DNA of 15,412 bases from an uncultured Hungatella sp. GTDB taxonomy: Bacteria > Bacillota > Clostridia > Lachnospirales > Lachnospiraceae. The stretch is from NCBI GenBank assembly GCA_910585645.1, contig CAJUFP010000107.1:1-15412 (forward strand), read 5' to 3'. Shown piece by piece: positions 6,560-12,692 of the stretch (its first letter is position 1; every line of letters begins with the position of its first letter). The notes under the pieces are model-generated. The model ran no database searches. It saw only the letters and a list, made by a program, of their open reading frames with translations, and was not told the DNA's origin. The position numbers were made by a program, and so were the translations under genes.

Positions 6560-8256
6560 GGGGGAATTTTTTCTTTTTTTATTTGCTTATTTTTAAAACA
6601 AAAACCCCCTCCTTCCGCCACCTTTGCGGGATACCATTTCTGAAACCAAAGTGTGAAAAGGCCCATAAACGCGGGCAAAACGGAATTGACCGCACCTGTG
6701 TAAGGCCCTATGCCGGTTCCCATAAGCGCGTAGGTCCAGATCGGCGTCGCCAGATACAAAACCCCCCACATAAGGGTCAGGATCCGGTTGGTTTTTAGAA
6801 AGAGCGGGTTTTCCAGGGCCTCTTCTCCGCGGTATCCGTTCATGGAGTAATGGGCCGTAAGAGGGATCTCTCTGAAACAGGAACCGGTCCACATAATGCC
6901 AAAGGACAGATATGACAGGGGAATGATGAGCCGCGCAGGCATTTCAAGAAGCAGCGCCGCACAAAACAGGGTGACAAGGGCTGTGCTCACCACATCGTAC
7001 AGGGTCTTCTTGTTGCGATAGAACAACAGCGGGACCATGGCGCAGACGGCCATGGCGGCCAGACTGCCTGCGCGGCTGTGGATCCCGGCTCCGATCCAGA
7101 AAACGATCCACGGGATCAGCATATGGTTCATATTGGTCTCTTTTGGGGGAATGTGAAGTTTGTCCGCCTCTTTTGATTGAATTGCCGCCCCGGCAGCAGG
7201 CTGGGGGACTCCGAAGTAATCGTCCCATCGGAGCATCAGATTAAAATCCCCCTTCACTTTGTAGAGTCCTTTCATCAGCGCCTCATCGCCCCGAATCTCC
7301 CCTGCGGCAATGGACTTCCACACAGTCAGAGGCGTCTCGATCCTGGTGGTTCCGGTCACGGAACCGTCCGTGATCACCTGGCTGCCCTCTTTTCCCATGA
7401 CAATGTGATAGCGTTCGTCTCTGTCCGTGTAACACATCTCCAGCACCTGCTGTCTGCCCTTGTAACTTTCCTTCCGGTAAAGCCCTGCCATCTGCCTGGT
7501 AAAAGTCAGGGCCTCTGATTCCCGCTGCCCGGTTTCTTTATCAATGCCCCAGCTTTGGTCCGCCCAGTTCTCAAAGATTTCCCTGGGGTACAGAAGCTGG
7601 TCTAAGTTCTCCCATGTGTCCGAAAGAATGCCTCCTGACACGTACTCTCTCCCCGCCTTCCTCACATACTCCAGATATTGGTTGGTCCTTTCGGACACCT
7701 CCGGCACCCGAAACAGCTCCCCCTGGCCGCAGAATATGGCCGTATACCCGCCTTTGCCGCAGGTATGGTCAAAGAGGCTGCGCACGCCGTCGTAATTGCC
7801 TTTAGCCGTGTAGAAGCCGCAGGTGGAGATCACCACCGTCTGTTTTCCCCTCATATCATAGCGGCTGGCATGGCCTCCGCTTCCGGTCTGATGCTCCTGC
7901 TCCTCCATAAATGGCAGCGCCATAGGCAGCTGCCTGTCCATCAGATTTTTTAATGTTCCGGGAACCGTATAGTAGTAGAGGGGGAAGCTCCAGACTGTCA
8001 CATCCGCCCACAGCCGCTTTTCGATGACTTCCTCCATGTCGTCCGGTATGCAGCACCTTCCCGGGGTTTTGTTCCAGCAGGAAAAACACCCCAGGCACGG
8101 GCTGATATGCAGCTTGTTTGCCTGAATTTCCCGGATCTCAAGGGTTTCTCCCACAGACTCCCCCTGCTCTCTCATCCCCCAAAAGAACGCTTTCGTCAGC
8201 TTCATGGTGTTGCTCTTATCCCCTTTTGGGCTTCCGTTGATCACCAGTATGTTCAT
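6532..8256 (-). CDS. FMN reductase / SCP2-like / membrane-domain fusion protein
   Basis: The 574-residue protein has three parts. Residues 1-235 are a flavodoxin-like NADPH-dependent FMN reductase domain, with the phosphate loop NGSPKGDKSNT, the cysteine motif CLGCFSCW (54-61) and the flavin-side FPLYYYTVPGTLKNLMDR. Residues ~262-350 resemble an SCP2 (sterol carrier protein 2-like) domain, with YHIVMGKEGSQVITDG and then a WKSIAAGEI helix. Residues ~376-545 hold about six hydrophobic segments, so this end should lie in the membrane. The tail (551-574) is lysine-rich. The ATG at 8256 is chosen over an upstream in-frame start because a GGAGGGG site precedes it and NILVINGSPKG is the normal family beginning. 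The start overlaps the padR stop as ATGA. A redox or detoxification role at the membrane is plausible, but the substrate is unknown. Confidence 0.8.
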   Translation of the reverse strand: MNILVINGSPKGDKSNTMKLTKAFFWGMREQGESVGETLEIREIQANKLHISPCLGCFSCWNKTPGRCCIPDDMEEVIEKRLWADVTVWSFPLYYYTVPGTLKNLMDRQLPMALPFMEEQEHQTGSGGHASRYDMRGKQTVVISTCGFYTAKGNYDGVRSLFDHTCGKGGYTAIFCGQGELFRVPEVSERTNQYLEYVRKAGREYVSGGILSDTWENLDQLLYPREIFENWADQSWGIDKETGQRESEALTFTRQMAGLYRKESYKGRQQVLEMCYTDRDERYHIVMGKEGSQVITDGSVTGTTRIETPLTVWKSIAAGEIRGDEALMKGLYKVKGDFNLMLRWDDYFGVPQPAAGAAIQSKEADKLHIPPKETNMNHMLIPWIVFWIGAGIHSRAGSLAAMAVCAMVPLLFYRNKKTLYDVVSTALVTLFCAALLLEMPARLIIPLSYLSFGIMWTGSCFREIPLTAHYSMNGYRGEEALENPLFLKTNRILTLMWGVLYLATPIWTYALMGTGIGPYTGAVNSVLPAFMGLFTLWFQKWYPAKVAEGGGFCFKNKQIKKEKIPPVQSPKNMV

Positions 8257-8798
8257 ACAGCCCTCCCCTCCAATCGGTCTATGCACTCTTTGGCCCACTC
8301 CATGCACATCTGCATATTTTTCCGCCCGTACTCCACTGTCATGTTCCAGTACAGGGCCTGCTCTCTGTCATTTAGGCAGGCGCTGTAGGTTTCTATGTAA
8401 TCCGCCACCGGCCCAAGGCCCTCCAGAAATGCCCTGCAGCGCTCTTGCAGCTCCTGGAAGCAGCGTATGTTTTCTTCCCGGCTTTGCTCCCCCATAAAGA
8501 ACACCTTCATCAGCATCGGATTGCGGGGGCCAAACTCCAGGCCGCCCTGGCAGAGCCACCTCAACAGCTCGCCTCTGCCCTGGTCCGTGACAAAATAGAC
8601 GTTTTTGTCCGGCCTGCCCTGCTGGTGTACCAGCGTCTTCCCTACCCATTGATTCTTTTCCAGCGCCTGCAGCTCCCGGTAAATCTGACTTGTCTGTGCT
8701 TTCCAGAAAAAATCCAGAGAAATCTTAAATGTCTGCGCAATCTCGTATCCGGTCATATCGCAGTAGTTGAGCAATCCTAAAATTCCGTGTTTCAGCAT
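8253..8798 (-). CDS. PadR-family transcriptional regulator
   Basis: The 181-residue protein has an N-terminal PadR winged helix (HGILGLLNYCDMTGYEIAQ, then SQIYRELQALEKNQWV and the wing with GRPDKNVYFVTDQGR). The C-terminal half is the helical dimerisation region found in longer PadR proteins (the Vir_reg type). Such proteins usually repress themselves and a neighbouring gene until a small, often phenolic or hydrophobic compound binds. The ATG at 8798 is preceded by GGAGG with 8 bases spacing; the frame continues upstream only through the promoter. Its TGA overlaps the next gene's ATG, so the FMN reductase fusion protein is almost certainly its partner and target. Confidence 0.92.
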   Translation of the reverse strand: MLKHGILGLLNYCDMTGYEIAQTFKISLDFFWKAQTSQIYRELQALEKNQWVGKTLVHQQGRPDKNVYFVTDQGRGELLRWLCQGGLEFGPRNPMLMKVFFMGEQSREENIRCFQELQERCRAFLEGLGPVADYIETYSACLNDREQALYWNMTVEYGRKNMQMCMEWAKECIDRLEGRAV

Positions 8799-8822
8799 AG
8801 GGCTGTCCTCCCTTCTCCTCCG

Positions 8823-8851
8823 ATTATATTCCACTTGTAGAATATAGTCAA
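8823..8851 (-). promoter_or_regulatory. Consensus promoter of the padR operon
   Basis: On the minus strand TTGACT (8846-8851) is followed by 17 bases and then TATAAT (8823-8828). It is placed about 25 bases before the padR start. Confidence 0.85.
8825..8846 (-). promoter_or_regulatory. Inverted repeat over the padR promoter, likely PadR operator
   Basis: TATATTC (8840-8846 on the minus strand) and GAATATA (8825-8831) form a perfect 7-base inverted repeat with an 8-base centre TACAAGTG. The centre also continues the symmetry partly (TAC against GTG). It fills the spacer between -35 and -10, so a dimer bound here would block RNA polymerase. It probably serves self-repression by PadR. Confidence 0.65.
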
Positions 8852-8952
8852 TGACAAACGGGGGTGTCATGGATGCCCTGTATACGAAATACTTAGGTGT
8901 CCTGAAATGGGCTGAAGTGTATAAGTATCTCTGGAGCCATACGCAAGAAAGT

Positions 8953-8975
8953 CAAAAGCCCCTTCTTTCGGGGCT
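8953..8975 (-). terminator. Terminator-like hairpin, leftward
   Basis: On the minus strand AGCCCC pairs with GGGGCT around the loop GAAAGAA, followed by TTTGAC. It would end minus-strand transcription about 100 bases before the padR promoter. There is no protein gene to its right on that strand. Confidence 0.5.
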
Positions 8976-9083
8976 GTCAGACGCGCGGCCATGCCACGAT
9001 TTGTCACGTCCTTAGTACGAAACTGGAAAAACTGCTTTGCAAGCAGGGTGTAGGGATTAAGCTTCTTTTGAATGGCCGCTGTC
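8957..9083 (-). ncRNA. Candidate small structured RNA
   Basis: GCGGCCAT (8985-8992) and ATGGCCGC (9072-9079) form a perfect 8-base inverted repeat, extended by GAC/GTC (8980-8982 and 9081-9083). It encloses the hairpin at 9032-9046. On the minus strand a second hairpin with a T run follows (8953-8975), and an extended -10 TGATATAAA (9095-9102) lies just before, although no good -35 is visible. A short RNA reading leftward would fit. A dispersed intergenic repeat is the main alternative. I do not recognise the family. Confidence 0.3.
9027..9046 (-). terminator. Hairpin with T5 run, leftward
   Basis: On the minus strand CTGCTT pairs with AAGCAG around a 3-base loop GCA, followed by TTTTT. The stem is short (6 pairs) but the T run is good. 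It lies inside the larger inverted repeat, so it may be an internal hairpin of a structured RNA instead. Confidence 0.4.
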
Positions 9084-9122
9084 CCGCTTCGTGCTTTATA
9101 TCAATATTGCATCATGGATTTC

Positions 9123-9151
9123 TTGAAAAACCTTTTAAAATCAGATACAAT
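9123..9151 (+). promoter_or_regulatory. Promoter of the rpiR gene
   Basis: TTGAAA (9123-9128), a 17-base spacer and TACAAT (9146-9151). It gives a leader of about 120 bases that contains a GC-rich hairpin. Confidence 0.65.
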
Positions 9152-9165
9152 TATATAAAACAAGC

Positions 9166-9199
9166 GCCGGAGCTGTCTGCGGGAGCAAACGCTGCCGGC
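9166..9199 (+). other. GC-rich hairpin in the rpiR leader
   Basis: GCCGGAGC (9166-9173) pairs with GCTGCCGGC (9191-9199) with one bulged G. It sits just after the predicted transcription start and about 80 bases before the ATG. There is no T run after it. It may affect RNA stability, or be part of a larger fold with GCGCC (9164-9168) pairing GGCGC (9222-9226). Confidence 0.35.
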
Positions 9200-9280
9200 T
9201 GTTTCAACGCTATATCAATCAGGCGCCCAATGCCTATTTAACAGATTATCGTATATAAAAGAAGGAAAAGGGGAAAAACG

Positions 9281-10132
9281 ATGCTGATCGATAAAATGAG
9301 GACTTTGGAAAACCTGACAGTTTCTGAACGCACGATTGTAGATTACATATTAAAAAATGTAAATCATCTAAATACCTTGACCGCAGAAACGTTAGCACAG
9401 GAAACTTACACCAGCAAGGCGACTGTTTCAAGGTTATGTAAAAAATTGGGTGTTAAAAATTACCATGAGTTCAGGCAGGGCGTTGTTCTGGAAAGCGAGG
9501 AATGGTTCCGCATCCGGAGCATAAGCAGTGACGAGCCTGTGAATCAGGCCAGTTCCTATGACGATATTGTGAAGGTGATACCCGCGCTTTATGATGCGTC
9601 AATCAGAAAGACAAAAATGGATCTTGATAAAAATTGTATTCTACGCATTTCGCAGCGGCTGAAAAAGGCTCAAAATATTGATATTTATGGTACGGGAATC
9701 ATGTACCATACCGCACAGATCACTTCTTTTAAATTTCTGAATCTGGGAAAAGAATGCAGCGCTTATGATTCTCTGAACGAGCATTATGTATTTGCGGACA
9801 GGAAGCGAAAGCAGAAATTGATCCTTGTTCTTTCTATGACCGGAGGAAACGTCAGCATGGTAAAGACCGCCAAAATATTAAAGGGCAAAGGCTTTTTTGT
9901 CGTAGGGATAGGCGGAACTCAATATAACGATTTAAGAGAGTGCTGTCACGAATATATTAGTGTTCGTGCTGAACGGGAGCTTCTGAATTTAGATGTCCTT
10001 ACTTATTCGACATCTATCAATTACATACTGGATATTTTATTTCTCATAGCGATGACGGCAGAATATGACTATAATGTATTAAATGCCGTGAATTTGAAAA
10101 AATCACAGGATTATGAAACAAAGTCATCATAA
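9281..10132 (+). CDS. MurR/RpiR-family transcriptional regulator
   Basis: The 283-residue protein has the RpiR layout. There is an N-terminal helix-turn-helix (about 1-77: LTVSERTIVDYIL, then ETYTSKATVSRLCKKLGVKN and YHEFR). A C-terminal SIS domain (about 110-250) binds phosphosugars, with IYGTGIMYHTAQI and LVLSMTGGNVSMVKTAKILK as the two sugar-phosphate loops. The ATG follows AGGGG with a spacing of 7. These proteins regulate sugar-phosphate use. The next gene on the strand encodes a 6-phospho-beta-glucosidase, so its ligand is probably a phosphorylated beta-glucoside or glucose 6-phosphate. A terminator-like hairpin and a separate promoter lie between the two genes, so each may be transcribed separately. 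Base composition looks more AT-rich than in the left-hand operon. Confidence 0.92.
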   Translation: MLIDKMRTLENLTVSERTIVDYILKNVNHLNTLTAETLAQETYTSKATVSRLCKKLGVKNYHEFRQGVVLESEEWFRIRSISSDEPVNQASSYDDIVKVIPALYDASIRKTKMDLDKNCILRISQRLKKAQNIDIYGTGIMYHTAQITSFKFLNLGKECSAYDSLNEHYVFADRKRKQKLILVLSMTGGNVSMVKTAKILKGKGFFVVGIGGTQYNDLRECCHEYISVRAERELLNLDVLTYSTSINYILDILFLIAMTAEYDYNVLNAVNLKKSQDYETKSS

Positions 10133-10171
10133 TGATAAGAAAAAACGACTATAGATATGAAACTTAAGAAC

Positions 10172-10210
10172 AAGAGAAGTCAGGGATATTTACGGGCTTC
10201 TTTTATTTTT
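10172..10210 (+). terminator. Terminator after rpiR
   Basis: AAGAGAAGTC (10172-10181) pairs with GGCTTCTTTT (10195-10204) including two G-U pairs, followed by a T-rich run (TTTTATTTTTTT). It overlaps the predicted promoter of the next gene, so the same inverted repeat could instead act as an operator. Confidence 0.5.
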
Positions 10211-10217
10211 TTATAAT
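10189..10217 (+). promoter_or_regulatory. Promoter of the 6-phospho-beta-glucosidase gene
   Basis: TTTACG (10189-10194), a 17-base spacer and consensus TATAAT (10212-10217). The -35 lies in the loop of the hairpin above. RpiR binding to that inverted repeat would therefore block this promoter; this is inference. Confidence 0.5.
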
Positions 10218-10277
10218 AGAGGCCATCAAAGGAATGTCATGACCCACATTATTCTTTTTCAAAAGGAGGTTAGTAAA

Positions 10278-11753
10278 TTGAGTTTTCCAAAAAATTTTCT
10301 ATGGGGCGGCGCGTCAGCCGCCCACCAATGCGAGGGAGGCTATAGGGAAGATGGAAAGGGGCTTTGCACCGCGGATGTCATAACCAGCGGAGACGGCATT
10401 CACAATATCCAGCGCCGTGTTACTTATGAAATGCCGGATGGCTCAAAGGGGAGCTGTCAGGTATTCCCTATGTCTGAAATACCCGACGGGGCCGTTTTAA
10501 AATGTTTTGATGATGAGTTTTATCCCACCCATGAGGCTGTGGATTTTTATCATCACTATAAAGAAGACATCGCCCTGATGGCGGAGATGGGATTTAAATG
10601 CTACCGGATGTCCATAAACTGGACCAGAATTTATCCTAACGGAGATGACCCTATGCCAAATGAAAAGGGGCTGGAGTTCTATGACAAGGTATTTGACGAA
10701 TGCCTGAAATATGGAATTCAGCCGGTGGTTACGCTTTTTCACTTTGAAACTCCCCTGGGATTGGTTCATAAATATGGCGGCTGGGTCCACCGTGCCTGCA
10801 TAAATGAATTTGAAAAATACTGTAAAACCGTCTTTGAACGTTATCAAAACAAAGTAAAATACTGGATTACCTTCAATGAAATTAACAATATGAACTTTCT
10901 TCCCATGTATGCCGGCGGATTATTGAAGATAGATGAACAGTCCCGGGCCCAGGCGTCCTATCACCAATTTTTGGCAAGCGCTATGGCAGTTAAACTGGCC
11001 CATAGGATTGCTCCTGACATGAAAGTCGGGATGATGATTGCCGGGCAAGTGGCATATGGCATGACGGCGAACCCGAAAGATGCCTTGCTGGTCATGGAAA
11101 GAGAACGGGACATGTACTTTTACTGCGATGTTCAGTGCTGGGGCGTATACCCTGCCTGGAAAGAAAAAGAGTATGAGCGAAACGGCGTCCATCTTGTAAA
11201 GGAAGACGGGGATGATGCGATTCTGAAAGATGGAACGGTAGACTATATTGCGTTTAGCTATTATTCCAGCAGTTGCGTTTCCTGTGATCCAAACACGGAA
11301 ACGACTTCCGGCAATATGTGTACTTCCATTATCAATCCGTATCTGGAACAGACGGAATGGGGGTGGCTCATCGATCCGGACGGATTGAGGATTCTGATGA
11401 ATCGGTTTATGGACCGCTATCAACTTCCGCTGTTTATTGTGGAAAACGGCATGGGGGCTATGGATAAGCCTGATGAAAATGGAAATATCCATGATGACTA
11501 TCGGATTGATTATCTCAGAAAGCATATTCGGGCCATGGAGCAGGCAATTACGGAAGACGGCGTCCTGCTTTTAGGATATACCGTATGGGGGAGCATTGAC
11601 CTTGTAAGCGCCGGAACCGGCGAGATGAGAAAACGATATGGGATGGTGTATGTGGATAAACAGGATGACGGAACCGGAACTTATACCCGCCGAAAAAAAG
11701 ATTCTTTTTACTGGTATCAAAAGGTGATTTTGTCCAATGGAGAAACTTTGTAG
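10278..11753 (+). CDS. 6-phospho-beta-glucosidase, glycoside hydrolase family 1
   Basis: This cytoplasmic enzyme hydrolyses PTS-imported beta-glucoside 6-phosphates to glucose 6-phosphate and an aglycone or glucose. The 491-residue protein is full length for GH1. The acid/base is E201 in TFNEINNM and the nucleophile is E389 in FIVENGMGA. Phosphate specificity is indicated by YTVWGSIDLVSAGTGEM and then KRYGMVYVD, where S444, K452 and Y454 match the phosphate-binding set of 6-phospho enzymes. The TTG at 10278 is chosen as start because AAAGGAGG lies 8 bases upstream and SFPKNFLWGGASAAHQ is the normal family beginning. An ATG 13 codons earlier is possible but would put the ribosome binding site inside the gene. 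No PTS genes are in the window, so the transporter must lie elsewhere. Confidence 0.93.
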   Translation: MSFPKNFLWGGASAAHQCEGGYREDGKGLCTADVITSGDGIHNIQRRVTYEMPDGSKGSCQVFPMSEIPDGAVLKCFDDEFYPTHEAVDFYHHYKEDIALMAEMGFKCYRMSINWTRIYPNGDDPMPNEKGLEFYDKVFDECLKYGIQPVVTLFHFETPLGLVHKYGGWVHRACINEFEKYCKTVFERYQNKVKYWITFNEINNMNFLPMYAGGLLKIDEQSRAQASYHQFLASAMAVKLAHRIAPDMKVGMMIAGQVAYGMTANPKDALLVMERERDMYFYCDVQCWGVYPAWKEKEYERNGVHLVKEDGDDAILKDGTVDYIAFSYYSSSCVSCDPNTETTSGNMCTSIINPYLEQTEWGWLIDPDGLRILMNRFMDRYQLPLFIVENGMGAMDKPDENGNIHDDYRIDYLRKHIRAMEQAITEDGVLLLGYTVWGSIDLVSAGTGEMRKRYGMVYVDKQDDGTGTYTRRKKDSFYWYQKVILSNGETL

Positions 11754-11796
11754 GAGAGCCTCATGGCCTGAAAAAACAAATATGGAGGGAATTCAC

Positions 11797-12123
11797 ATGA
11801 AATACAAATGCAGGATTACGGTATTAGAGGCGAAAGTTTTTCCTGAGCTGCAAGAAAAATATCTGGCAGATCCGAAAGTGGGCGCCTGCCCCTTGTTTAA
11901 AGCGGGAGATACTTTCATGATAGAAAATGATGATTTTTGGCATATGTTAAATGGCCGTTTTTGCGCCGAGGCATGGGACTGCATCAGCCGGTATGTATAT
12001 GCTGCCTTGCAGGGCGGTTCTATTATGAATGGATGGACGAATGATGAAAAAACAATGATCGCCTGCTGTAACGACGGAACGCGGCCGGTTATTTTCAAAA
12101 TTGAACGGATTAATGTGGAGTAA
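11797..12123 (+). CDS. TIGR04076-family small protein
   Basis: The 108-residue protein matches the pattern of the uncharacterised TIGR04076 family. It has KITVL-like RITVLEAKVFPEL at the start, GACPLFKAGDTF, FCAEAWDCISRYVYAALQGG in the middle, and MIACCNDGTRPVIFKIERI at the end. Cysteines C31, C56, C62, C90 and C91 are in conserved positions, which suggests metal binding or redox chemistry, but the function is unknown. The ATG at 11797 has GGAGGG 7 bases before it; the frame extends 20 codons further upstream without a good site. It lies 43 bases after the 6-phospho-beta-glucosidase gene and before a strong terminator, so the two genes are probably one transcript. Confidence 0.85.
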   Translation: MKYKCRITVLEAKVFPELQEKYLADPKVGACPLFKAGDTFMIENDDFWHMLNGRFCAEAWDCISRYVYAALQGGSIMNGWTNDEKTMIACCNDGTRPVIFKIERINVE

Positions 12124-12170
12124 TGTGTAATATCACAAACCGGTTCCGCATTGCAGAATAACACATAGGT

Positions 12171-12213
12171 AAAGCCAGGGGCGTCTTCACAACGTCCTCT
12201 GGCTTTTGTTTCT
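12171..12213 (+). terminator. Terminator after the beta-glucosidase operon
   Basis: AAAGCCAG (12171-12178) pairs with CTGGCTTT (12199-12206), with further partial pairing inside. It is followed by TGTTTCT after a run of four T. The reverse complement also has A-rich flanks, so it may work in both directions. Confidence 0.8.
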
Positions 12214-12402
12214 GCCTATTAGCGAAAAAATGACATATAACAGCCTTCCGACTCCGCAGGGAATATGACCCGAATTTCTCCGCACAGCCGCAGACCTATC
12301 TGAATTGTTACTGTGTTTGACCCAATGTCATGATGTTGGTTCAAGGTTATCTCAACGGTTACTGGTCTGTGAAAATCAGCCAACACAAAAATCTAATTAT
12401 TG
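12214..12402. other. Gene-free stretch, nothing recognised
   Basis: No ORF with a ribosome binding site and no RNA family that I recognise. A loose inverted pair TGTTGG and CCAACA about 50 bases apart is the only structure seen. It separates the beta-glucosidase operon from the promoter of the next leader. Confidence 0.5.
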
Positions 12403-12431
12403 TTGACATCGACCAGAAATGATACTATACT
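12403..12431 (+). promoter_or_regulatory. Strong promoter upstream of the HD-GYP leader
   Basis: TTGACA (12403-12408), a 17-base spacer and TATACT (12426-12431). The predicted start is near 12438, about 255 bases before the HD-GYP gene. Confidence 0.85.
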
Positions 12432-12437
12432 TTAGTT

Positions 12438-12571
12438 ATTGCGATGTTTCAAAATCAGGCTAAATTGCGAATTATCCCTGCTTCTACAGGCTTAGAATGT
12501 TTATAAATTTGAAGCTTTGAGTACACTGACATTTTGTGGTCGAAAAAGACTGTATTTACAGGCTTTTTTAA
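12438..12571 (+). ncRNA. Candidate small RNA or 5' leader (about 130 bases)
   Basis: A short transcript is defined by a strong promoter at its 5' end and an intrinsic terminator at its 3' end. The interior is AT-rich, with a short CCTG/CAGG hairpin near 12478-12491 and repeated ATTGCGA. I cannot match it to a known RNA. It may be an independent small RNA, a riboswitch leader for the HD-GYP gene, or remains of a mobile element. Confidence 0.35.
12543..12569 (+). terminator. First terminator in the HD-GYP leader
   Basis: AAAAAG (12543-12548) pairs with CTTTTT (12563-12568). After an A-G mismatch, CTGT (12550-12553) pairs with ACAG (12558-12561) around ATTT. It ends in a T6 run. Confidence 0.7.
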
Positions 12572-12609
12572 TCGAGATAAACTTCAAATCCCATTCCCCG
12601 ACTAAAAGA

Positions 12610-12660
12610 AAAGGTGCCGGTGGCCTGATCATTCAGGATCTTCGGCGCTTTTATTTTATA
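12610..12660 (+). terminator. Second terminator in the HD-GYP leader
   Basis: AAAGGTGCCG (12610-12619) pairs with CGGCGCTTTT (12643-12652) as 10 pairs with two G-U. An inner CCTGA/TCAGG stem sits at 12624-12637. It is followed by ATTTTATATT. It ends about 33 bases before the HD-GYP start codon, so that gene needs read-through, anti-termination or a weak promoter at TATAAA (12666-12671). Confidence 0.75.
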
Positions 12661-12692
12661 TTCTGTATAAACCATAACACGAGGGTAACTAT

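Larger units (their letters stand above)
8852..9122. other. Gene-free region between padR and the rpiR promoter
   Basis: No convincing gene is seen. It contains an unlikely 48-codon frame (8869-9015, plus) with poor ribosome binding site spacing, two minus-strand hairpins with T runs, and an 8-base inverted repeat about 80 bases apart. The likeliest contents are a small structured RNA, an intergenic repeat, or remains of a lost gene. Confidence 0.5.

Noticed and set aside
8869..9015. A 48-codon plus-strand frame starting MDALYTKYLGVLKW
   Set aside because: The G-run before the ATG is too close for a normal ribosome binding site, and the frame overlaps a predicted structured RNA and a minus-strand terminator. 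The first half looks somewhat protein-like, so it may be a gene remnant.
10239..10277. ATG start 13 codons upstream of the 6-phospho-beta-glucosidase TTG
   Set aside because: The TTG has AAAGGAGG at ideal spacing and gives the normal family N-terminus; the longer start would bury that site in the gene.
12438..12692. Cyclic-di-GMP riboswitch upstream of the HD-GYP gene
   Set aside because: Neither the class I nor the class II conserved core is visible by eye. A covariance-model search would be decisive.
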